DNA of 64,000 nucleotides from CAVTJL01 sp963735065 (GTDB lineage: Bacteria > Pseudomonadota > Alphaproteobacteria > Geminicoccales > Geminicoccaceae): positions 1 to 64,000 of the forward strand of contig CAVTJL010000003.1 in assembly GCA_963735065.1 (NCBI GenBank), written 5' to 3'. This document shows, one piece after another, positions 1-8,007 of the stretch; positions within the stretch are counted from its first letter, which is position 1; the number at the start of each line of letters is the position of its first letter. Both the position numbers and the translations under genes were made by a program. A model generated the notes under the pieces. That model was not told the origin of the DNA. It saw only the letters and a list, made by a program, of their open reading frames with translations, and searched no databases.

Positions 1-34
1 GCCTTCTGCCTACCCCTCGCGTTCCCCCGCCTCG

Positions 35-634
35 ATGCCCGCGGCCCGCACCGTGCGGCTGGCGCGGCGACTCGCCGGCGGCATGACGCCCGCCGAGGTC
101 GCCAGGCACGAGGGCACGGACGAGGCCGAGATTCTGGCGCTCCTCGAGGACGAGAAGTTCCAGAAACACGTCGCCTACTACCGGCACGAGGCCGAGCTGC
201 CCGAGGACGAGCGCGAAGAGATCCTGATCAGGACGGCGTTCGCCAGCCTCCAGCACCTCGCCGACATGGGCGACACCAAAGCTCTTTTGTTCCTTACCTA
301 CGAGGGCAACCGCGGCCGGCATCCGGAAAACCGCCTGCGCCGCCTCGTGACGCGCACGACCGACCGCGATCCCGAGCTCTGTGCTGGGGACGAGATCGGC
401 GCGGAGCCGGTCGACGACGCCCCCGCGTCGGAGCCTTCCATCCAGGCGTCGAAAAATCCCGTCGCCGCCGAGCTTGTCTCGGACCTCCTCGCCTTCGCCC
501 GGAGCAACCCGGACGTGGCCGACTGGGTCCTGCGCTACGCCGAGAGCCGCCACGCCGCGCTGGGAGAGAGCGGGGCCGGGGCGGTGGAAGAGCAAAAAAG
601 GAGAGCGAAAGACAAAAAGACCATGCCACCCTAG
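35..634 (+). CDS. hypothetical protein with helix-turn-helix-like N-terminus
   Basis: A 199-residue protein of no family I recognise. Residues 1-35 (LARRLAGGMTPAEVARHEG) read like a helix-turn-helix of the kind seen in small-terminase or transposase-associated proteins, followed by an acidic, Glu-rich helical stretch (about 35-75) and a low-complexity Ala/Glu-rich middle. The last 20 residues are Lys/Arg-rich and are encoded by DNA that is repeated imperfectly about 440 bases downstream. The ATG at 35 is the first in frame; upstream sequence is cut by the window edge, so the start is not certain. DNA binding is only suggested by the N-terminus. A phage or mobile-element origin is possible because the gene abuts a palindromic repeat cluster, but no other phage gene is present. 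Confidence 0.55.
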   Translation: MPAARTVRLARRLAGGMTPAEVARHEGTDEAEILALLEDEKFQKHVAYYRHEAELPEDEREEILIRTAFASLQHLADMGDTKALLFLTYEGNRGRHPENRLRRLVTRTTDRDPELCAGDEIGAEPVDDAPASEPSIQASKNPVAAELVSDLLAFARSNPDVADWVLRYAESRHAALGESGAGAVEEQKRRAKDKKTMPP

Positions 635-653
635 GGGTAGGGCGCCTTTACTT

Positions 654-755
654 GTCACCGCCCGGCTCGACCGGGCGGTCAGGTGGCGGGGAGCAGGCGA
701 CTGCTATCCCATCGCGCCGTGTCACCTGATCCTCCGGTCACGCCGGAGGATGACG
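654..755. repeat. palindromic repeat unit A (two hairpins)
   Basis: The first hairpin is CCGCCCGG (658-665), a 5-base loop, and CCGGGCGG (671-678). The second is ATCCTCCGG (729-737), a 5-base loop, and CCGGAGGAT (743-751). The inner flanks CAGGTG (680-685) and CACCTG (723-728) also pair, so the unit can fold as one long cruciform. It begins with GTCACC and ends with GATGAC, as the neighbouring units do. This is the form of alphaproteobacterial REP/BIME-like elements. Confidence 0.85.
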
Positions 756-784
756 GGAAAGGTGCATGTTCATGCTCTATTCTT

Positions 785-876
785 GTCACCCTCGTGCCCC
801 GACGCGAGGGTCCATGTCCCGGCGCGATGTCGCGAGCGTGCGCATGGATCCTCGGGTCAAGCGCCCGAGGATGACA
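785..876. repeat. palindromic repeat unit B (two hairpins)
   Basis: The first hairpin is ACCCTCG (788-794) with CGAGGGT (805-811). The second is ATCCTCGGG (848-856) with CCCGAGGAT (864-872). The inner flanks TCCATG (811-816) and CATGGA (843-848) pair with each other. It has the same GTCACC...GATGAC outer ends as unit A but different stem sequences, so structure rather than stem sequence is conserved. Confidence 0.85.
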
Positions 877-901
877 CGGAAAAGCGGCCGGCGTCGACCC
901 G

Positions 902-930
902 TTGGCCCCCCGATCACGCCGTGGGATGAC
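902..930. repeat. degenerate half-unit of the palindromic repeat
   Basis: TTGGCCCCCCGATCACGCC followed by GTGGGATGAC matches the right half of unit D (1175-1206) with substitutions that break the stem. It still ends in GGATGAC. It is read as a decayed half-copy. Confidence 0.6.
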
Positions 931-997
931 GGAAGAAGCGCGCCCTCGCGTCGTGTCGAGCACGCGGGCGACAGGAACGAGCAGCCGGCCGAGCCCT

Positions 998-1073
998 GCT
1001 GGGAGAGAGCAGGGCCGAGGCGGTGGAGGAGCAAACGAGTAGCGTGAAAGGAGTGAAGATCAACAAAGTATAG
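998..1073 (+). pseudogene. duplicated 3' tail of the gene at 35-634
   Basis: The sequence from TGGGAGAGAGC at 1000 is an imperfect copy of the DNA from 561 near the 3' end of the first gene. The match extends in the same reading frame: LGESRAEAVEEQ here against LGESGAGAVEEQ there. It then diverges into a Lys-rich tail ending at TAG (1071-1073). No start codon or upstream coding body remains, so this is the residue of a second gene copy or a repeat that both tails run into. Confidence 0.6.
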
Positions 1074-1105
1074 TGACAGAAGAGCAAGCCGACCTGCCCC
1101 CACGG

Positions 1106-1206
1106 GTCATCCCCCGCCTTGAGCGGGGGATCAACTGCCGGTCGCGACGCCACGCCATCGTGGCCAGCCTCCTGCAGTTGGCCCCCCGATCACGTCGGGG
1201 GGCGAC
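1106..1206. repeat. palindromic repeat unit D (two hairpins)
   Basis: The first hairpin is ATCCCCCGC (1109-1117), loop CTTGA, and GCGGGGGAT (1123-1131). The second is GCCCCCCGA (1181-1189), loop TCACG, and TCGGGGGGC (1195-1203). The inner flanks CAACTGC (1132-1138) and GCAGTTG (1174-1180) pair. This is the best preserved unit of the cluster. Confidence 0.88.
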
Positions 1207-1240
1207 GAAAGAGAGGACGTGGCGCGATGTCTTTTTTCTT

Positions 1241-1342
1241 GTCACCCGACGGCTCGACCGGCGGGTCAGATGACATGGACTACGCGACTACGTCCCGTCG
1301 CCCCGCGCTAACTGGTCTCACGGCCGGCATCCCGCGATGACG
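1241..1342. repeat. degenerate palindromic repeat unit E
   Basis: It starts with GTCACCCGACGGCTCGACCG and GCGGGTCA, an imperfect version of the first hairpin of unit A, and ends in a decayed second half finishing GATGACG at about 1342. The run of T residues and CTTGTCACC before it is also shared with unit A. From 1343 to about 1509 I see no gene or clear repeat, only GC-rich sequence before the next promoter. Confidence 0.6.
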
Positions 1343-1515
1343 TAAGAAGAACGCCCTGGCGCGACCTCGTCTCTTCTTTGTCCCCTCGTGCCCCGAGCCG
1401 CCCCCCGACAAAAAGTGAGAAAAAGGCGGTGGGGCGGGGAGGCCCGTGGCCGGGTCTCGGGAAGGCCCTTGAGCGCGGGTGATTCTTAGCACTGCGCAGG
1501 CGGCGGACGGGATGC

Positions 1516-1530
1516 TATAGTAAAATTTAC
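1516..1530 (+). promoter_or_regulatory. AT-rich promoter element with 11-bp palindrome ahead of the cyclase gene
   Basis: TATAGT (1516-1521) is a plausible -10 hexamer, and it overlaps the perfect palindrome GTAAAATTTAC (1520-1530). This is one of the few AT-rich islands in the window. It lies about 26 bases before the ATG at 1556. The palindrome could bind a repressor, but no binding protein can be named from sequence. Confidence 0.4.
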
Positions 1531-1555
1531 TGCATCCGTTCGCGAGGGGCGTGCC

Positions 1556-3586
1556 ATGACGAGCGCGCTGCGTCGGTTGGGCCTGAGCCTGCTGGTCGGC
1601 ATCGGTGGGATGCTGTTCGCGGTCTCCGAGCCCGGCTTCTCGCTCGAGGAGCAGGTGGGTCTCGATCTGCTGTTCGGCGCGAGGGGCGTGAGGTCGCCGC
1701 CTGACGATGCGGTGATCGTGCGCGTCGACCGTGACGCGATCCAGCGGCTGCGCGGGCTGCCCGACGACCCGGAAGCCTGGCCCGAGCCGTTGCGCGGCTG
1801 CGGGCGGCGGGTGCCGGGGCTGGTCGCGCTGTTGAGCGTCACGGCGCCGGAGGACCTGCCGCGCGGCCTTTATGCCTGTCTCGTGGGCGAGCTGGCGAGG
1901 CGCGGTGCCGGCCCCATCGTCTTCGACATCCTCTTCGCCGAGAGCCCGCGGCGCGAGGTGGGCGTGCCCGAGCTGGCGGTGGCGCTGAGGAGGCATGCGC
2001 GGGTGGTGCTGCTGGCGGGCGCCGTGCGCGCCTGGCTGGCGCCGGCCGAGGGCAGGGGCGCGGCGCCGCTGCAGGCGGACATCGTCCAGCTGCCCGACCG
2101 GCGCCTGCGCGCCGCGGCCGCGGCCTCGGCCACCTTCCTGCTGCCGCACGCGGCCTCGCGGGTGAACCAGTTCTGGGCCTACAGCCCGGCCGTGCCGGAC
2201 CCGGCCCAGCTGCCGGTCCGGGCGCTGGAGCTGGCGAGCGGCGACGCGCTGATGCGGCTCTCCGTGCAGCCCGCCGCCGCTCTCGGCCCGGCCGACCCGG
2301 CGCTGGCCCAGCGGGACCGCCGCATCCTCGAGGCCCTCGCCCGGGTGCGGCGCGGCCCCGCCTACTACTACGCCTCCTTCTATGGCCCGCCCGGCACGCT
2401 GCCCTCCTACTCGATCGCGGACCTGCTGATCGAGCCGGCCAAGCAGCCCGCGGTCGCCGGGCGCACCGTCTTCGTGGGCCAGCAGGAGCTGCGCATCGCC
2501 CAGTCGGCGGACAGCTTCCCCACCGTCTTCAGGAGCGAGCTCGGCATCCTGATGAGCGGGGTCGAGATCGCCGCCACCGCCTACGACAACCTCGTCCACG
2601 ACGAGACGCTGCGCCCCATGCCCGAGGGCATCCGCGCCCTCATCGTCCTCGCGATGGGCACGGGCCTGACCTTCCTCAGCTGCAGCGGGGGCCTGTGGCG
2701 CGGCCTGGCGCTCGCCGGTGCTGCCGCCGTCACCTACACCCTGGGCGTCACCGCGCTTTTCATCGGCTACCGGATCTGGCTGCCGCTCGTCGTGCCGGTG
2801 GGGGTGCTGCTGCCGGTGGCGGTGCTGGTCGGGCAGACGGCCCACTATGTGGGGGCGGCGCGCTGGCTCGGCATCTACGCGCCGCGCCTCTTGACCCGCC
2901 GCCTGCTGAGCGGCGACGAGCGCTACACCATGGCCGCGCGCACCGGCGAGGCCACCGTCATGATCACGGACATCGTGGGCTCGACCACGCTCTTCGAGCA
3001 CCTCCCGCCCGAGTCCGCGGCGCGCCTGGTCAACGAGCACTTCACGACGCTCACCGCCATCATCGAGGCGGAGGGCGGCACGGTCGGCGACTTCGCCGGC
3101 GACGGCCTCCTGGCCTTCTGGGGGGCGCCCGAGCCCTTGGCCGACCACGCCGCCCGCGCCTGCCGCGCCGCCCTGGCGATCGCCGCGGCCCTGGAGGCGG
3201 AGGGCCGGAAGGCGTCGCCGGGCGGCATGCCGCCGATCCGCGTGCGCATCGGCATCAACACGGGCCCCGTCTCGATGGGCAATGTCGGCTCGCCCGGCCG
3301 CAGCACCTACGGGCTCGTCGGCGACACGGTCAACGCGACCCAGCGCATCGAGCAGCTCGGCAAGAGGCTGTGTCCCGACCGGCCGCCCGCCGCCATCCTG
3401 ATCAGCGCCCGAACGGCCGCCGAGGCGGGCCGCGGCTTCGCCACGATGGACATGGGTCGGCACGAGGTGGCGGGCAGGTCGGATCCGATCGGCGTTCTTC
3501 GCCTCTGTGGCGGCATCGGCACAGCCCCGTCGGCGCGACCGGCAACATCCACGGCGGGGGTCGGCCACGCCCATCAGGCGCCCTGA
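1556..3586 (+). CDS. CHASE2-domain class III adenylate/guanylate cyclase
   Basis: A membrane-bound cyclase that probably makes cAMP (or cGMP) in response to an extracytoplasmic signal. An N-terminal membrane segment (about 5-25) is followed by a periplasmic CHASE2 sensor (about 35-340). Two or three membrane helices follow (about 360-435), then a C-terminal class III catalytic domain (about 465-640). The two metal-binding aspartates are present in ITDIVGS (D472) and FAGDGLLAFWG (D516). The transition-state Asn and Arg lie in DTVNATQR (N593, R597). The ATG at 1556 follows a GAGGGG ribosome site. The next gene encodes a FecR-TPR-barrel protein; CHASE2 sensors and FecR proteins are often neighbours, which suggests a shared envelope-signalling function. 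The substrate nucleotide cannot be fixed by eye. Confidence 0.93.
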   Translation: MTSALRRLGLSLLVGIGGMLFAVSEPGFSLEEQVGLDLLFGARGVRSPPDDAVIVRVDRDAIQRLRGLPDDPEAWPEPLRGCGRRVPGLVALLSVTAPEDLPRGLYACLVGELARRGAGPIVFDILFAESPRREVGVPELAVALRRHARVVLLAGAVRAWLAPAEGRGAAPLQADIVQLPDRRLRAAAAASATFLLPHAASRVNQFWAYSPAVPDPAQLPVRALELASGDALMRLSVQPAAALGPADPALAQRDRRILEALARVRRGPAYYYASFYGPPGTLPSYSIADLLIEPAKQPAVAGRTVFVGQQELRIAQSADSFPTVFRSELGILMSGVEIAATAYDNLVHDETLRPMPEGIRALIVLAMGTGLTFLSCSGGLWRGLALAGAAAVTYTLGVTALFIGYRIWLPLVVPVGVLLPVAVLVGQTAHYVGAARWLGIYAPRLLTRRLLSGDERYTMAARTGEATVMITDIVGSTTLFEHLPPESAARLVNEHFTTLTAIIEAEGGTVGDFAGDGLLAFWGAPEPLADHAARACRAALAIAAALEAEGRKASPGGMPPIRVRIGINTGPVSMGNVGSPGRSTYGLVGDTVNATQRIEQLGKRLCPDRPPAAILISARTAAEAGRGFATMDMGRHEVAGRSDPIGVLRLCGGIGTAPSARPATSTAGVGHAHQAP

Positions 3587-3709
3587 AGGAGGCACCGGCG
3601 CCACGAGCCACACGAGCAGGCATCCGTTCCACTCCTCAACCTCAGACCTTCGCTCGAGCCGGAGAATTGAAGCGAGCATCCAGGAGAAAGCCCCAGAAGG
3701 AGCAAAGCC

Positions 3710-6700
3710 GTGACCCTGGCGCGGGACAGTCTCGTAACGGCGGTACTTATTACCTTCTCATGCTGTGCGTCGGATGCCGAGGCGCAGGAAGAGGCCGCCT
3801 GCGCGCAGGAAGCCGGCCGGGGCGCGATCGTGGGCGAGCTCGTCTCGGGCACCGGCACGGTGCTGATCGGCTCGCGCGTCTTCGAGAGTGGCGGCGGCGC
3901 GGCCTCGATCTGTGAGGGCGACGTCATCAGCGTCGGCCCGAGCAGCCGCGCCGCCATCTACCTCATCGAGGCCTCGACCGTGCTGCGCCTGGACGAGAAC
4001 TCGGCGCTGCGCATCGAGGCGCCGGAGACGCCCGGCAGCGGGATCGTGCAGCTGCTGCAGGGCGCGCTCTATCTGCTGAGCCAGGTCCGCCGCACGCTCA
4101 CCGTGCGCACGCCCTATGTGAACGCCGGCATCAAGGGCACCGAGATCTATGCCCGGATCACCGCGCCCTCCGCTCAGGGGCCGTCGGCCGAGATCGTCGT
4201 CTTCGAAGGGATCGTGGCGCTCGAGAAGAGCCGGGATGGGGCAGCACTCGGCCCACCCCTGCGGTCCGGCGAGGCGCTGCGGGTAGCCGCGGATGGGCAG
4301 GCGTCGAAGGAGCGCCTGGCCGCGGCCGGCGCACCCTATGAGGTGTTGCGCCGGGCTGCCGCGGGCCGCCTCGCCTGGACCCTCTACTACCCGGAGCTTC
4401 TGGTCTCCGACACGAGCGTCTCGGATCCTCGTCTCACCGAGGCGGCCCGGCTTCTTCAGGCCGGTCAGGCCCTTCGTGCGCAAGCGCTTCTACGACAGAT
4501 CGAGGGTCGCGGGCCCATGGGCGGGCTCCGCGACGCGCTCCTCGCGTCGATCGCGGTCGCGCGCGGCGACGGCGGCGAGGCCAGCCGGCTTGCCGAGGCG
4601 GCCGTGGGCGAGGCACCCGGCCTCGCAGCCGCGCGTCTGGCACAGAGCTATGCGCGCCAGCTGGCGCTCGACCTGGACGGGGCGCTTGTCGCGGCCGAGA
4701 CCGCATCGGGCATGGCTCCGCGCGATCCCCTCGTCTCGGCCAGGATTGCCGAGCTGCAGATGATGCAGGGAAGGATCCGCGCGGCGCGGTCCGCAGCGGC
4801 GCGCTCCGTCGAGCTGGGCGGTGCCGCGCCGGCCGACATCGCTCTCGGGTTCGCAGCCCTCGCCGCCTACGACGCCCGCGCGGCCGAGGCCGCCTTCGAG
4901 CGGGCGCTCGTGCGGGACAGCCAGAACCCGACGGCACAGCTCGGCCTCGGGCTCGCGCTCATTCGCCAGAACCAGTTGGCCGAGGGCGGGCGGCACATCG
5001 CGATGGCGGTCGCTCTAGACCCCACGAGCTCGCTGCTGCGCAGCTATCTCGGCCGGGTCCTCACCGAGCAGTATCGGGGCGCCAAGGCCGCTGCCCAGCT
5101 CGACATGGCCAAGGCGCTCGACCCCACCGATCCGACGCCCTGGTACTTCGATGCCAGTCGGCTTCTGCTCGAGAACCGGCCCGTCGAGGCGCTCGAGGCG
5201 CTGGAGCAGAGCATCGAGCGCAACGACAATCGGGCACCCTACCGCTCGCGCCTGCTCCTCGACCAGGACCGTGCCGGCCGCGGCGCCAACCTCGCCAGCA
5301 TCTACGACAGCCTGGGCTTCCATCAGCTGGGCGTGAACGAGGCGGCCAAGGCGCTCGAGGCGGCGCCCGACAGCGCGGCCGTCCGGCGCTACGTCGCGGA
5401 CACGGCCGGCCGCGCGCCCGATCAGGAGCTGATCCGGGTCAGCGAGACCTTCAAGGCGCAGCTTCTCGAGCCACCGAGCGGCTGGCCCATCTCGCCCCGC
5501 GCGCCGTACCAGGACTTCTCGTTGGGTCTGGGCCTGCCCTTGCCACCCGGCTTCAACGAGTACGAGACGGCCTTCATCCATGACGGCCTGCGCGCCTCGA
5601 TCTCGGGCACCGCCGGCTCCTTCTCGACCTTCGGCCAGGAGAGCATCGTCTCCGCCCTGCACGGTCCCCTGTCGCTGGGTGCCGGCACGCTCACCACGAC
5701 CTCGGACGGCTTCCGCCGCAACGCCGATATCGAGAACACGCTCTACGATACCTACGCCAAGCTCGCGGTGACCGAGGACCTCTCCGCTCAGGTGGCCTAC
5801 CACTACCGCGACACGAGCTTCGGCGACATCACGCTCAACGGCAATCCCGGCAACTACAGCCACGACGCACAGTACGATATTCAAGAGTGGGATGTGGCGA
5901 CCGGTCTCGCCTGGCGTCTCGAGCCTGGCTCCGTCGTCCTCGGCTCCGCCCTCGTCGGCGAGTACAAGAACACCAACAAAGACACGGGCCAGAACAACCG
6001 CACGCGCCTGACGGGCGGTCAATACGAGCTCCAGCACATCCTCGCCGCAGGCGGTCTCGACCTCACCTACGGCGGCGGGCTCGCGGACGTCCGTAATCAC
6101 TACAAGAACAAGCCCGCAGGCATCGACCAGAATAATTCGCGGAACTCGCAAATTCTCTATGGCACGGCGGGCGTGCAGCTGAGCCCCTCCCTCTACGTGA
6201 CGGGCGGGCTTGAGGCGATCTGGTACGACCTCCATCAGCGGGACAAGTTCACGCTCGGGCCTCTCCTAGGCGCGCGCTATCAGCTCACCGACAAGGTGAG
6301 CCTCCGTGCCGCGCTGGCGCGTACCGTCAAGCGGGTGCTGATCACCGAGCAGACCCTCGAGCCCGACACGCTGGTGGGATTTCCGCTGCTCTTCGACGAC
6401 TATGGCGGATCGATCTCAGACGCCATCCATCTCGGGATCGACGCCGAGCCGACCAAGCGGCTGCGGATCGGCGCTGCGGCCAGCGCCCGCTCGATCGACG
6501 TGCCTTCCGGCTTCTCGACGCGGAACGCCAACTGGGACATCTACGATGCCTCGGCCTACGCCTATTACATCGTGGACAACCGCGTCACCCTCTTCGGGGA
6601 GGCGAGGTTCGACGAGTTTCGCAACAACGATCAGTTCCTCGACCCGCGCAAGGTGATCTCGGTCGAGGCGCCGCTCGGTGCCACCTATTTCGCACCCTCC

Positions 6701-6967
6701 GGCTGGTTCGCGCGCGGTGCCGTCGTGCCGATCTGGCAGTCGCGGCGCGACAGCGGCGGCCAGCCAAAGAGCTGGTTCTCGACCACGGTCAACGCGCAGC
6801 TCGGCTATCGGCTGCCCGATAATCGCGGGCAGCTCAGCTTCGAGATCAACAATCTCCTCAATTCAAACGTATGGTACCAGGACGAGAACTACCGCCTCAA
6901 CGAGACACGCGTGAGCGGTGTGTCGCCAGAGCGCGCCTTTCTTTTCCGGATTCTTATCCGTTTCTAG
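3710..6967 (+). CDS. FecR-TPR-outer-membrane beta-barrel fusion protein
   Basis: A 1085-residue envelope protein with three parts. A signal peptide ends near ASDAEA (residue 25). A FecR domain follows (about 36-175, with RTPYVNAGIKGTEI). A long helical tetratricopeptide region runs from about 225 to 560. A C-terminal aromatic- and Gly-rich beta barrel (about 590-1085) ends in the terminal Phe typical of outer membrane proteins. The segment EINNLLNSNVWYQDENYR resembles the last strands of TonB-dependent receptors, but no plug domain is present. It starts at GTG 3710, 8 bases after AAGGAG, 123 bases downstream of the cyclase gene and probably in the same operon. Its role is inferred: it could anchor a periplasmic complex at the outer membrane, or export or sense a ligand for the CHASE2 cyclase. 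Confidence 0.85.
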   Translation: MTLARDSLVTAVLITFSCCASDAEAQEEAACAQEAGRGAIVGELVSGTGTVLIGSRVFESGGGAASICEGDVISVGPSSRAAIYLIEASTVLRLDENSALRIEAPETPGSGIVQLLQGALYLLSQVRRTLTVRTPYVNAGIKGTEIYARITAPSAQGPSAEIVVFEGIVALEKSRDGAALGPPLRSGEALRVAADGQASKERLAAAGAPYEVLRRAAAGRLAWTLYYPELLVSDTSVSDPRLTEAARLLQAGQALRAQALLRQIEGRGPMGGLRDALLASIAVARGDGGEASRLAEAAVGEAPGLAAARLAQSYARQLALDLDGALVAAETASGMAPRDPLVSARIAELQMMQGRIRAARSAAARSVELGGAAPADIALGFAALAAYDARAAEAAFERALVRDSQNPTAQLGLGLALIRQNQLAEGGRHIAMAVALDPTSSLLRSYLGRVLTEQYRGAKAAAQLDMAKALDPTDPTPWYFDASRLLLENRPVEALEALEQSIERNDNRAPYRSRLLLDQDRAGRGANLASIYDSLGFHQLGVNEAAKALEAAPDSAAVRRYVADTAGRAPDQELIRVSETFKAQLLEPPSGWPISPRAPYQDFSLGLGLPLPPGFNEYETAFIHDGLRASISGTAGSFSTFGQESIVSALHGPLSLGAGTLTTTSDGFRRNADIENTLYDTYAKLAVTEDLSAQVAYHYRDTSFGDITLNGNPGNYSHDAQYDIQEWDVATGLAWRLEPGSVVLGSALVGEYKNTNKDTGQNNRTRLTGGQYELQHILAAGGLDLTYGGGLADVRNHYKNKPAGIDQNNSRNSQILYGTAGVQLSPSLYVTGGLEAIWYDLHQRDKFTLGPLLGARYQLTDKVSLRAALARTVKRVLITEQTLEPDTLVGFPLLFDDYGGSISDAIHLGIDAEPTKRLRIGAAASARSIDVPSGFSTRNANWDIYDASAYAYYIVDNRVTLFGEARFDEFRNNDQFLDPRKVISVEAPLGATYFAPSGWFARGAVVPIWQSRRDSGGQPKSWFSTTVNAQLGYRLPDNRGQLSFEINNLLNSNVWYQDENYRLNETRVSGVSPERAFLFRILIRF

Positions 6968-6982
6968 GCAAAGGAGGATGCC

Positions 6983-7394
6983 ATGCTTAGCTTTCATCGC
7001 TTTCAGACAAGCTCACGGATGGCGACGCCGCCCCGGCGATCGAGCTGGGCCGCGACCCTCGGCATTGGGCTCGTGATGACGTTGGGCATGGCGGCCACAG
7101 CGCCGAGCAGGGCCGCCGATCCCATCGCGCCCGAGACCGCGCCTTTGCCTTCCGATGTCGCGGATGTGCTCTCGAAGCAGGGACTGGAGCCTGTCGACAA
7201 GGTCGTGATCGTCCATCGGTCCGGGCCACCGACGATCTGGTACACGAGTTCCTGTCGACTACGATCATCCGATGGATGTCGATCCGCTCGATCTGGCGGA
7301 GGGCGTCTATAGCCTTGAGAACGTCACAGACACACCCTTCTATTTCTTGAAGGGTAAGGGCTGCATCAAGTGCGGCAAGCAATGCTGCTTCTGA
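6983..7394 (+). CDS. small secreted Cys-rich protein, frameshifted
   Basis: The gene starts at ATG 6983, after AAAGGAGG and only 15 bases beyond the FecR-barrel gene. The N-terminal frame gives a Sec-type signal peptide (about residues 20-46, ending APSRAAD) and then a mature stretch up to GPPTIWYTSS. After about 7250 that frame turns to nonsense (ending 7312), while the +1 frame reads VDYDHPMDVDPLDLAEGV on to the C-terminus KGKGCIKCGKQCCF, stopping at TGA 7392-7394. Both parts look coding, so one gene with a one-base frameshift near 7245-7256 is the simplest reading. Alternatively the second half is an independent 40-residue ORF from ATG 7272. The four-Cys tail suggests a metal site, disulfides or a modified peptide. 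I do not recognise the family. Confidence 0.6.
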
Positions 7395-7418
7395 GCGGCT
7401 TGGCTCTCGCGGCCTGAA

Positions 7419-7460
7419 GCCGGCCCCTCGGCAGGACAACCATCCGGGCGAGGGGCCGGC
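7419..7460. terminator. bidirectional stem-loop between convergent genes
   Basis: GCCGGCCCCTCG (7419-7430) and CGAGGGGCCGGC (7449-7460) form a perfect 12-bp stem with an 18-base loop. It sits between the end of the cyclase/FecR operon (7394) and the convergent chromate transporter gene (7471). No U-tract follows on either strand, so an intrinsic terminator is likely but not proven. Confidence 0.65.
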
Positions 7461-7470
7461 GGTCCGGTCG

Positions 7471-8007
7471 CTACACCAGGTTCACGAGCCGCAGCCCGAT
7501 GAAGATCGCGGCACCAGCGGCGAGGAGAATGAGCGGGCTCATGCGGCTCGCCATCAGGACGGCCGTGGAGGCGAAGGCGATGGCCTGCGCCAGCCATCCG
7601 CCGTCCAGCGCCTGGAGCAGGACATAGACCGCGGCCAGGATCATGCCGGCCGCGACCGGGCGCAGGCCGGTCTCGAGCACGATCTGCCAGCGCGCACCCT
7701 TGTAGCGGGTCCAGAGATGGGCCACGCCGTAGATGAGAAAGGCGGTGGGCCCGAAGATCGAGGCCGTGGCGACGATCGCACCCCAAAAGCCCGCCACCTG
7801 CCAGCCGATCAGGGTCACGAGCAGCGAGCCGGGGCCGGGCGCCATGCGCGAGATCGCGAAGGTGTTCACGAATTGGGCGTCGGTCATCCAGTGGTGCACG
7901 CTCACCACCTGCCGCTGGATGTCGGCCACCACCGCCTGCCCGCCGCCGATCGTGACGAGGGAAAGGGGCGCGAAGACGGTGAAAAGGTCCCAGAGCTGCT
8001 TCATCAT
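7471..8007 (-). CDS. chromate transporter, C-terminal-type subunit
   Basis: A 178-residue hydrophobic protein of the CHR family, probably one half of a two-gene transporter of chromate or a related anion. It carries the family signatures SLVTIGGGQAVVADIQ near the N-terminus and FAISRMAPGPGSLLV, followed by four or five membrane helices. Its ATG (8007-8005) overlaps the stop of the upstream partner by ATGA, so the two are translationally coupled. Short-chain CHR proteins work as such pairs. I rejected the longer reading frame extending to 8313 because it overlaps the partner and lacks family sequence before MMKQLW. Confidence 0.88.
   Translation of the reverse strand: MMKQLWDLFTVFAPLSLVTIGGGQAVVADIQRQVVSVHHWMTDAQFVNTFAISRMAPGPGSLLVTLIGWQVAGFWGAIVATASIFGPTAFLIYGVAHLWTRYKGARWQIVLETGLRPVAAGMILAAVYVLLQALDGGWLAQAIAFASTAVLMASRMSPLILLAAGAAIFIGLRLVNLV

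Noticed and set aside
654..1342. CRISPR array
   Set aside because: The palindromic units differ in stem sequence and are not separated by unique spacers of even length, and no cas gene is near.
1280..3679. Long open frame on the minus strand opposite the cyclase gene
   Set aside because: The translation is low-complexity Arg/Ala/Gly/Gln, while the plus strand has clear CHASE2 and cyclase motifs.
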